DNA from: Baffinella frigidus
Taxonomy: Eukaryota > Cryptophyceae > Cryptomonadales > Baffinellaceae
Length of the DNA stretch: 10,909 bases
Assembly: GCA_026770585.1 (NCBI GenBank)
Contig: MU647503.1
Location: 49,554 to 60,462, forward strand
Direction: 5' to 3'
In this document: positions 1 through 5,784 of the stretch, one piece after another
How positions within the stretch are numbered: position 1 is the stretch's first letter
How the letters are laid out: each line of letters starts with the position of its first letter
Translations under genes and position numbers: made by a program
The notes under the pieces: model-generated
What the model saw: the letters and a program-made list of their open reading frames with translations, nothing else
Told to the model about the DNA's origin: nothing
The model's database searches: none

Positions 1-536
1 TGACCCGAAAAGCACAATAGGGGGGTCCGAGGAAATTTTATCTCCGCTTAATTTCGACCTCGACCTCTTAATTTGGCTGTTAAAAGAAGTCAATTCGTAC
101 TACAAAAGTCAACGCGAGCCAAACCAAATAAAATCAGATCCGACCGTATCTGGGTCGCGTCCATCAAAGTTTTACATTACTTTTTGTCAGCAGTGCTGGA
201 CACACCTCTCGTATCTGAGTTTTTGCCTAAGTTCTGAAGTTTGTGGGCGATTTTTTCCTAAATAAGAAGATCTGCTGAGTAAAGAGATGCCAGATTATGG
301 CGGGCTGTGTTTGGTCAAGATGGATGGGACGAAGTCCGAGATGCTATTGTTCCGCCGGCGCGTCACTCTCGGGCGTGCGGACTACTGCGACCTCCGCATC
401 AACACATCAATTTTGGCAAAACCTGGATAGTTTCCTGGTTTCCCGGACAGGTGACCAGGACTGTTTCCGGGTTGCTTCTTCTCAGACCAAAGAAGAAACC
501 CAACGGCTGGAGAAGGGAGAGAAGGGGAGGGTTACT
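1..536. other. Proximal end of window, no supported gene
   Basis: I see no gene I can support here. The first ~290 bases are A/T-richer than the GC-rich sequence that follows and contain short T runs but no long open frame. Two overlapping plus-strand frames (297-617 and 307-588) are open for about 100 codons but show no domain, and their right part lies over the antisense of the copia remnant. The copia pol relic on the minus strand would be expected to continue into this stretch with RNase H. I could not recognise RNase H motifs or a long terminal repeat. Confidence 0.5.
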
Positions 537-1215
537 TCAGTGCGAGGTGCAGACACAACGTCTCTGGGTGCCCGTGGCCATGAGATAAGCGCTGCGCAGA
601 AGCGACTCCGAAAGTGATGTTGTGCTGGCGAGCAGGCGCTTGTAAATGGGCACCAGCCGAAACCCCGGTGTGCCATCCGCAGGTGGGGGGGGGGCGTTGG
701 AGGCGGCGCGCTGGATCCCCCGACGGGCGTTTTTTCCGGTGGTACTGGAGGATATGGTGCTCTTACAAGGAGGAGGGGTGTTGGACGCCGGGAGAGTCGC
801 GGTGGGGGGGCTAGGAGAGTCGCAGGAGCGCGGGGTCGGGTAGGTGTGCAGCTCCATGGCGACGCCGACGGGGTTGCAGTCGTCGAGGTCTTGGGAGCGG
901 AGCAGCTTCTCGTTTAACTCCGTTTGATGAACCTTGAGGCGCCCTGCTTGCCGGCCGTAGTCGATCTGGAGGCCGAGGTAGTGGTGTGCAGGCTCTTCAG
1001 TGCCCTCGAAGCGCGTGAGGAAGGAGCGCCGCCAGACTTGGACCACGACGTCTTTGTTGTCCGTTCGTTGATGTGTATTAGCATCCGGAGCGTCGTACCG
1101 TCTAGTTGAGTAGTGCAGATGGTGTTGTTGTAGTCCGCCGCCGTCCAGGCCTTGGAACCGAGGACGTCGCAGACCGTCTTGTGCCACTTGCCGGATTAGA
1201 GCAAGGCCTGGGAGA
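537..1215 (-). pseudogene. Ty1/copia-type pol remnant: C-terminal reverse transcriptase and RT-RNase H linker
   Basis: This is a fragment of a copia-superfamily polyprotein read right to left. From about 1215 to 1070 one frame gives SGKWHKTVCDVLGS and then AADYNNTICTT, which matches the copia stretch after the active site (Ser-Gly-x-x-Trp, then a variable Asp-x-Cys-like block). An in-frame stop lies just before SGKW. The reading then moves to another frame, giving FLTRFEG, YLGLQIDY (about 957-980), GRLKVHQTELNEKLL and LDDCNPVG, the classic copia series (Phe-x-Met-x-Asp-like, Tyr-Leu-Gly-Ile, Gly-x-(I/L)-x-(L/V)-x-Gln, Asn/Asp-x-Cys-x-Pro-Val). A degraded AYLMATGTQRR resembles the Leu-x-Tyr-Leu-x-x-x-Thr-Arg-Pro-Asp block before RNase H. 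The Tyr-x-Asp-Asp active site is not readable in any frame, so the product would be inactive. Frameshifts and stops make this a dead copy. The family call is fairly secure. Confidence 0.82.
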
Positions 1216-1247
1216 CGCCGCACTTGCGCACATCCCTTAGGTGACCA

Positions 1248-1267
1248 GCGGGTCAATTTTGACCCGC
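1248..1267. repeat. Perfect 9-bp inverted repeat with 2-nt loop
   Basis: GCGGGTCAA at 1248-1256 is followed by TT and its exact complement TTGACCCGC at 1259-1267. The palindrome sits just right of the recognisable reverse-transcriptase fragment, where similarity to copia stops. It could be a breakpoint scar or a hairpin. Nothing shows function. Confidence 0.75.
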
Positions 1268-1388
1268 GGCGGAGTGAAACGACAAATAAAGTATACGCCG
1301 ACCCAATCTCGCGCCTGGGCTTCAACACGAGGGTGAAGGGGGCGGCGGGGTTTTTTAGGGCCAGTTTAGATCGCGCCGATCGTCCAGA

Positions 1389-1871
1389 ATGGCGAGGAGT
1401 GGTGCCTCTGCGCGTGCTGACAGCGGCAGCGGTCGTTGGGGGGCGGCTAAGGAGGGGGTCGGCCGTGCATCGGCTGCCAGCAGGGGGGAGGGCTGGGTCT
1501 GGGGGATAGATGGGGAAGGGGCAGCCCCTGGCGGATCGGTGGAGGAAGAGGAGGAGGATGCGGGGGCTGCAGCGGGCAAAAAACGCCCGAAACTGGCGAA
1601 TCCGAGCATGGGCGCTGCATGCGATTTCCAGTCCTCATCGCTTCTTGGAGGGGCAGGGCGGGGGGAGGGTCCTAGCTCTGCCTCACTCAGGTTCCCCACG
1701 TCTGTGGGGGAGGTTTTTGCTGGTCACTTAAGGGTAACCAGACTCCCACTGGAGCTCCCCCTGAAGCGACAGGGCGAGCCTTCTGATGACGCCCCCTCCG
1801 TCGAATCTAAGATCGCTGGTTTGCGGAACAGCCAGCGTGAGGAGTGGGCGAGCACGGAACTGCCAGCGTGA
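1389..1871 (+). CDS. Hypothetical 160-residue ORF, low-complexity, doubtful
   Basis: This plus-strand frame starts with ATG at 1389 and gives a 160-residue product I do not recognise. The first half is Ala/Gly/Ser-rich, with an acidic run of five Glu and one Asp (about residues 52-57) followed by a Lys/Arg patch, GKKRPKL (about 63-69), that resembles a basic nuclear-localisation motif. The second half is more mixed in composition. The frame ends inside a 31-bp-period tandem duplication (1831-1889), which changes the frame, so the end may be secondary. At this GC content an open frame of this size can occur by chance, and the opposite strand is also open over part of it (1355-1699). No neighbour supports a role. 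It could be the N-terminal part of a broken gene or an artefact. Confidence 0.2.
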   Translation: MARSGASARADSGSGRWGAAKEGVGRASAASRGEGWVWGIDGEGAAPGGSVEEEEEDAGAAAGKKRPKLANPSMGAACDFQSSSLLGGAGRGEGPSSASLRFPTSVGEVFAGHLRVTRLPLELPLKRQGEPSDDAPSVESKIAGLRNSQREEWASTELPA

Positions 1872-1889
1872 GGAGTGGGCGAGGACGGA
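1831..1889. repeat. Two-copy tandem duplication, 31-bp period
   Basis: The ~28-bp unit starting GCCAGCGTGAGGAGTGGGCG occurs at 1831 and again at 1862, with one base difference and a short spacer between the copies. The period is not a multiple of three, so it shifts the frame of the plus-strand ORF that enters it. Confidence 0.85.
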
Positions 1890-2476
1890 GTCGTCGAAGT
1901 CGTCGTGAGCGCCAACGCGAAGGCGAGCCGTTGTCGTTCAGGCGTGCCGGCACGGCGGTGATGGGCTTATTAGAAAGGAGTCGAACCGTCTCCGGTCTCC
2001 CCCTGGATGGACATTATTGGGCGAACAGGGGTGATGTTGGCGCGCTGCGGCGGGCGCCGGCGTCCTCCGCTCAAGTCCGGCGGAACTAAGGGCACGGAAC
2101 TTCTGCCGCAACATTATCGTGCCGCTCAGATGATAATGTTGAAAAGTCCCTCCGGTCATCCTGCACGGGACTCTATCCAGAGGGTTCCCAACGGCTCCAA
2201 GGTCGTCAGGATTGACGAGCAAAAATTGGGTCCCTTCCCAAATCCTGGAAAAATGGTCGGCGCCGACGCCCAACCCAGCTGCAGCTGCCCAGGTGGGGCG
2301 CAGTCGTGCGGATGTGGCCCTGCACGGGCCACCTTAATAGGCCCGGGCAGGGAGCAGGCCGGTCAGTCGGGCCATGGCGGCACGGCCGTGGGTGGGAGGA
2401 ATTGTTTTGGGCATCACAAAACCCGGACTGATTCCTGCCCCCAAGCCAGCGCCCGCATGGCGCGCAGGCACCAGCG

Positions 2477-3223
2477 GTGTGCACGCTCGAGCGTCCGACA
2501 CCATTGGAGGAGGGATTCGCTGGATTGCAGCGTGGTGAATCTCGAAATATTCACCGTGCGTTGAGGGAGCAGCGTTTGAGCACCTCCATCAGATCATCGA
2601 GTCGAAACGACCACTCCCCGCAGCGCACTGGGGGGGCAGCGCCATTTCCTTTGGTTCAAACCCTTGAAACCACGTGGGGAGTGCGGCGCAACTTTGATCG
2701 GGCACAACGCTGGTGCCTGCGCGAAAAGCTGGCACAGTTTCGGGGCAGGCTGCGAATGAAGCCCGGAAAGCTCGCGCTTGGTGCTCACTGGAGGCGGCGG
2801 GCGAACTCCTGGCTGCCTAATTTTGCGGGCAATCGGTGGGCAGGGGTCTCGAGCCCACATCTGCAGCGCAACGTTTGGCCGCCACCAGTGCACAACTCCC
2901 TCCTTGCGCCCATTTTCGCCCGCACAAACGCCATGTTTGCGACATTTTTGACCATGGTCAAAAAGTTGATTAATCACCTGGGAACCCTGGTCTATCCCCA
3001 GATGTTGACTCAAGACTGGGGAACGAGATTTTTACTGACAAGGACATTCTACATTCCAGAACTGTCCTGTGCCGATCTGGCCAGCCAATCTTCTCCAAAG
3101 GCTCCTCTCCTATGCCAGGTAATGAGTGTCTGCGCCTTCTCCGTATCCATGCACCCCCCCCCTCCCGCCACTGCGGCCCGTAGATTCCACCGCCTACCTT
3201 CCACCCCCCTACCTGGGTGTTAA
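2477..3223 (+). CDS. Hypothetical 248-residue ORF, unrecognised
   Basis: This is the longest open frame in the segment between the copia fragments: 248 codons from ATG 2477 to a stop at 3221-3223. The product is rich in Arg, Leu, Pro and Ser, with a basic centre (about residues 70-120) and a mildly hydrophobic stretch near residues 140-175. I find no motif, signal peptide or clear membrane segment. The minus strand is open for 139 codons under part of it (2594-3013), typical of GC-rich DNA. A run of nine C at about 3152-3160 lies inside the frame and could be an indel site. For GC-rich sequence of this length an open frame this long is only marginally unexpected. I list it as a candidate, perhaps part of an inserted element, not as an established gene. 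Confidence 0.22.
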   Translation: MCTLERPTPLEEGFAGLQRGESRNIHRALREQRLSTSIRSSSRNDHSPQRTGGAAPFPLVQTLETTWGVRRNFDRAQRWCLREKLAQFRGRLRMKPGKLALGAHWRRRANSWLPNFAGNRWAGVSSPHLQRNVWPPPVHNSLLAPIFARTNAMFATFLTMVKKLINHLGTLVYPQMLTQDWGTRFLLTRTFYIPELSCADLASQSSPKAPLLCQVMSVCAFSVSMHPPPPATAARRFHRLPSTPLPGC

Positions 3224-3296
3224 TCTAAAGAGAGGAATTTCTTCACCCTCTACTCGCCCTGCAACCGCAGCTCTTGGTCTTCGCCGCGACTGCTTC

Positions 3297-4306
3297 TCAT
3301 GAGCAGGGAACCCTGGACGACCACGCGTTGATGACGAACGACCGCTGCACGATGATGTCTCCCTCCACCGAGGCGTAGTCCCGCATGATCTCCGTCGACG
3401 TATAAGAGCTCCGCGAGTGAGGGCGTGCTTGACCATGGTTAGCAGCAAGGCGGTGCACCCGAGATTGGGGCACTGTGTAGGGTCTGCTTCCTCGAGGAGT
3501 ACCACTTTGAGCGATTTGCCTCCCGAGTAGTTGCCCAGCTCTGCGTCGGAGACTTGTGCCGGTCGCAGCGCTCCAAAGCGCCTCCATGCCCTTGAGCGGG
3601 AAGTCGGTCTCAAAGAATCGCACTCTCGAGCACTCCTTGATGTGCCTTGTGTCCAGGTCGAGAACGGGGAGGTTTTGAATCTCCTCTGAAAAAAACACGA
3701 TGGCTGGATGCTGGTTGGTGGTGTCGGCGACGTTGTCCTTGCCCACGAACTGAAGGCTCGACATCCCCAGGAGGTTGATGCATCTTCCTCCACTGCCCCG
3801 GGATGGCGCCCCAGATCGCCGACGGCGCCAACTCCCCATGGGAGGCGAAGCACGCCTGGTGGTTGCGGACGATCGCAGCTCACTCAACGGCAATATGCCT
3901 GTAGCGCAGGTCCGACCCCGCGGTGGAGAGCACCCAAGACGTCTGCTTGGTGTTCCCGACGCCGCTCTCATATCAGCCTTGCCGTTAGACTCCGGTTCGC
4001 GGGGAGGGCTAAACTCAGGACGAGTACCGTTCGCCGTCAGCCAGTCGCAGAGCTCCTTGGAGGTGAAATCATTGTCCGCCCGAAGTCGCAGGATGCGCGC
4101 GCCCCCCCACCTTGCTTGGAAACGTTGCAGGAGGTTGATGACGGTGGCTGCCGTGAGGTCCTTGGCGGAGTAGGATGAGAAGAACATTCCGGGCCTTCAT
4201 GGTGGCGCAGTCGCCACAAGCGAGGTCGTGCACCGCGCGAACGTGCAGGTCGGGGAATGTGGCCAGCAGCTTCCGAGCCCCGCAGTGCGGCTTTCTTCTC
4301 CACCAA
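3297..4306 (-). pseudogene. Ty1/copia-type integrase remnant
   Basis: This is the integrase part of a copia-type pol polyprotein, read right to left. Near 4220 a frame gives CGDCATMKAR, matching the C-x2-C-x(n)-Lys-x-x-Arg end of the HHCC zinc finger. It is followed almost at once, in another frame, by the core: a tract with LLQRFQARWGG, then ILRLRADNDFTSKEL (the Leu-Arg-x-Asp-Asn-x-x-Phe-Thr-Ser block with the second catalytic Asp), then NGTRPEFSPP and ESNGKAD, equivalent to Pro-x-x-Asn-Gly-x-x-Glu. The stretch with the first catalytic Asp appears deleted, and the catalytic Glu aligns with Asp. After this the frame changes. An AAIVRNHQACF tract matches the Tyr-Ala-x-x-x-Arg-Asn region, and IKECSRVRFFETDFP matches the Ser-Arg-Asp-Val-x-Phe-x-Glu motif that closes the integrase region. 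Several frame changes and stops show it is dead. It lies upstream of the RT fragment in copia order (INT before RT). Confidence 0.82.
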
Positions 4307-4342
4307 CGCGTGCCCAAGTAGCTCCGCCCTGGTGCGGGGGAT

Positions 4343-4381
4343 GGGGTTTAGCGTTTGGGGTTTGGTGTTTACAGTTCAGGG
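4343..4381 (+). repeat. Degenerate interstitial telomeric patch 1
   Basis: GGGGTTTAGCGTTTGGGG is followed by TTTGGTGTTTACAGTTCAGGG: about five units related to TTTAGGG/TTTGGGG with substitutions. The orientation is the same as the terminal tract, and TTTGGGG is one of the variant units also seen there. The patch lies directly right of the copia integrase remnant and closes the GC-rich part of the window. Confidence 0.65.
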
Positions 4382-4537
4382 TCACTGATCGCCTGCCCGT
4401 TTCATGCAGGTGGCGATCCTCTGAACCCTTACTCTGGAGGAGGAGAGAGAGAGAGAACGTCCAGCCGATTCGCCCTGACCAAGAGAGTGAGATAAGGGTT
4501 GCTACCGGTGTTTGTACAAAGTTTAGGTGTGTGAAAC

Positions 4538-4647
4538 CTGAGGAGATAACGAGACTTCTTTAGATATCTGAGCTATCCCTCCAGAACAACTCCGTGACTA
4601 AAAAGGACATGTAGACACACCGGTCTCTAGGGGGTATATCTCTCTCA
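4538..4647 (+). repeat. 110-bp direct repeat, copy A
   Basis: From CTGAGGAGATAACGAG to the ATCTCTCTCA at its right end, this copy matches 5121-5232 in the same orientation. I count about ten substitutions and one 2-nt indel (about 90% identity). Similarity stops sharply on both sides. On the minus strand it contains GGGATAGCTCAGAT, part of a tRNA box-A-like sequence that is better preserved in copy B. Confidence 0.9.
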
Positions 4648-4654
4648 CCCTCCC

Positions 4655-4673
4655 ACGGTGTGTCCAACACCGT
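4655..4673. repeat. Hairpin: 7-bp stem, 5-nt loop, inside a longer stem
   Basis: ACGGTGT and ACACCGT form a perfect 7-bp stem around the loop GTCCA. The flanks add an outer pairing: ATCTCTCTCA at 4638-4647 (the right end of repeat copy A) can pair over eight bases with TGAGAGAT at 4686-4693, enclosing the hairpin. Confidence 0.7.
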
Positions 4674-4803
4674 AACCAATTATAGTGAGAGATCCGCCAC
4701 CGTCAATATTTTTATAAATGTTCCCGCGGACCTTTTATACACCAGTGGTACGAAGGTTGGCCAAACCAGCACCCATTTGGTGTCTAACTCACCACCCGGT
4801 TAC

Positions 4804-4828
4804 TAATCTCGGGGACCACCCGAGATTA
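4804..4828. repeat. Perfect 10-bp hairpin, 5-nt loop
   Basis: TAATCTCGGG (4804-4813) pairs perfectly with CCCGAGATTA (4819-4828) around the loop GACCA. GGT to the left and ACC to the right can add three pairs after a short asymmetric bulge. A stem this long and exact is unlikely to be chance and implies selection or a recent palindrome-forming event. Confidence 0.8.
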
Positions 4829-5068
4829 TACCTAAAAAGAAGAGCTCAAGAGCTTCCCCCCCGACCCCCTAGTGGTCGCACGATCCATTGATCTGCGCCT
4901 ACCTTTTTGGGTCTATACTTTCGGAACGACGTCCGAGTGGTTTTTAACTCCCCCCCCCCCCTTATAATCAAGCATATACGGTCTTTCTCCCTCTTTTCCA
5001 TATATGTCCCCCACTTTTTCCGAAACAAGTGAACAGTCCCATTCAGGGCTCCAGAGAAGCGCACAGAA

Positions 5069-5095
5069 GTTCGATTCTCCCTCTGAGAATCAAAC
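5069..5095. repeat. Hairpin: 10 bp with one mismatch, 5-nt loop
   Basis: GTTCGATTCTC (5069-5079) pairs with GAGAATCAAAC (5085-5095) apart from one C-A mismatch, around the loop CCTCT. It lies about 25 bases left of repeat copy B. The left arm contains GTTCGATTC and the complement of the right arm reads GTTTGATTC; both resemble a polymerase III box B. Confidence 0.75.
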
Positions 5096-5167
5096 TCACG
5101 CGAAAACAGGGACTCATAATCTGAGGATATAACGAGAGACTTCTTTAGCCATCTGAGCTATCCTTCC
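5084..5167 (-). other. Possible tRNA-derived (SINE-like) sequence
   Basis: On the minus strand, GGATAGCTCAGATGGCTAAAG (positions 5163-5143) resembles the tRNA D-arm box A (T-R-G-C-N-N-A-G-Y-N-G-G, with one mismatch). About 45-60 bases further on, TGAGTTTGATTCTCA (5098-5084) can fold as a T-arm with a 4-bp stem and 7-nt loop close to box B. The acceptor ends do not pair and the D-stem is broken, so this is not a working tRNA. A decayed tRNA-derived SINE head is possible; chance resemblance is a real alternative. Confidence 0.25.
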
Positions 5168-5232
5168 AGAACCACTCCGTGACTTAAAGGGACATGTAGA
5201 CACCCCGGTCTCCAGGGGGCATATCTCTCTCA
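5121..5232 (+). repeat. 110-bp direct repeat, copy B
   Basis: This copy, from CTGAGGATATAACGAGAG to ATATCTCTCTCA, matches copy A at 4538-4647 at about 90%. It is two bases longer because of an extra GA. Copy B ends about 15 bases before the second telomeric patch. Copies A and B bracket most of the hairpin block, with starts 583 bases apart. Confidence 0.9.
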
Positions 5233-5246
5233 AAAACCTTAAGTTC

Positions 5247-5302
5247 AGGTTTAGGGTTGTGCAAAACCTTTTGGGGGTAAGCGTCTGGGTTTAGGGTTTA
5301 GG
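5247..5302 (+). repeat. Interstitial telomeric patch 2
   Basis: AGGTTTAGGGTT at 5247-5258 and GGGTTTAGGGTTTAGG at 5287-5302 are perfect or near-perfect TTTAGGG units separated by ~28 bases of diverged sequence (TTTTGGGGG is also telomere-like). The orientation matches the terminal tract. It lies between the hairpin/repeat block and the long minus-strand coding relic, and is better preserved than the patch at 4343. Confidence 0.75.
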
Positions 5303-5784
5303 TCCTTTAGGCTTTAAATGCTCCCAACATTACCCAACGACATGCCTTTCTGTAGAAAATATCTGCAAAAAAAGCATGTTTGCTTTCGGATCGCTTTTCG
5401 CTCTCCAGTGCAAAAGCACGTGAAGAGGGGATAGAGGGTGGTTCTCTTGGGGTGAGTGAAGGTATACCAATTGGTTGCCATGATCACACTCACACCGAAC
5501 CCAAGTCAGCCTTTATGAGGCTCATGGAATCCCATGGTTGAAGCATAAAAGCTCCAACCACGGATACCCCAGATGTCAAGAGGGAACAAGATTCCGAGTG
5601 GTGAGAGGATTGTGTGTGGGGGGTGAGGTGAAGTCAGCCAGACACCGAAGATGAAAGGGGAGAAAGGTAGATGTGTACAGGTTTCCCTCAATGTACGGAC
5701 GTCAGCCTCGAAGTGTCAGTGGGGGTCATGAAAGTCAGTGGCAATCAATGTGTCAGTAGATAACAGCTAATAACAAAACGTTGT
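5303..5784. other. Non-coding stretch, probable 3' flank of the minus-strand element
   Basis: No supported gene. A 61-codon minus-strand frame (5506-5691) has no features. If the coding relic to the right is a mobile element, this ~480-bp stretch would be its 3' untranslated region, ending against the telomeric patch at 5247-5302. There is no poly(A) tail at that junction. A mismatched hairpin at 5532-5563 is the only clear structure. Confidence 0.5.
5532..5563. repeat. Mismatched hairpin in the non-coding stretch
   Basis: CC-A-TGGTTG-A-AGC pairs with GCT-C-CAACCA-C-GG around the loop ATAAAA: 11 pairs interrupted by two single mismatches. In the minus-strand sense it lies about 220 bases after the stop codon of the coding relic. 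Stem-loops in 3' regions are known recognition sites for several retroelement reverse transcriptases, but no such role is shown here. Confidence 0.6.

Larger units (their letters stand above)
1268..3296. other. GC-rich segment between the two copia fragments; origin unrecognised
   Basis: In an intact copia element about 900 bp separate the end of the integrase region from the place where the left fragment resumes. Here about 2.4 kb separates them, and this stretch shows no copia motif on the minus strand. Bases ~1380-1900 are rich in G on the plus strand, with AG-rich runs encoding Glu. Plus-strand open frames at 1389-1871, 2007-2564 and 2477-3223 overlap or follow each other in different frames. 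None has a domain I recognise, and the GC-rich composition makes chance open frames common. The segment may be a nested insertion, a rearranged junction, or heavily mutated pol. Confidence 0.5.
4382..5246. other. Non-coding block between the two telomeric patches
   Basis: I see no convincing gene in these 865 bases. A plus-strand frame (4228-4563) and a minus-strand frame (4846-5064) cross it, but the first runs through the telomeric patch and the second through a run of twelve C at 4950-4961, so neither is credible. The block instead holds a pair of diverged direct repeats near its two ends and several clear hairpins, listed separately. It could be a non-coding subtelomeric repeat or a short non-autonomous element. 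Confidence 0.6.

Noticed and set aside
463-510. A plus-strand LLLLRPKKKPNGWR tract resembling the start of a LINE-type reverse transcriptase
   Set aside because: Only this short tract matches; no following RT motif in any frame, and the sequence overlaps the copia remnant's downstream side.
1349-1365. TTTTTTAGGG, a telomere-like unit
   Set aside because: A single unit in a T run; no second repeat nearby.
1783-1812. CTGATGA followed by GAAT, resembling a hammerhead ribozyme core
   Set aside because: The core needs GAAA right after stem II and a matching stem III/I. The spacing and pairing do not fit. A second CTGATGAG at ~8399 also lacks the GAAA box.
2041-3160. A plus-strand frame that looks protein-like if about ten stops are read as decayed Arg/Gln codons
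   Set aside because: The number of stops is close to chance for this GC content, and any stop can be explained by a C-to-T change, so there is no real support.
4228-4563. Plus-strand open frame of 111 codons
   Set aside because: It runs antisense to the copia remnant and straight through a telomeric patch; no domain.
4846-5064. Minus-strand open frame of 72 codons
   Set aside because: It depends on reading through a run of twelve C and has no features; surrounding sequence is structured non-coding DNA.
5040-5100. Plus-strand tRNA suggested by GTTCGATTC
   Set aside because: The T-stem has two mismatches, no box A lies at the right distance and no acceptor pairing exists. The sequence is better explained as one arm of a hairpin.
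1-5300. Long terminal repeats flanking the copia remnant
   Set aside because: I looked for a matching pair with TG...CA ends on both sides and saw none; the element is truncated and rearranged.
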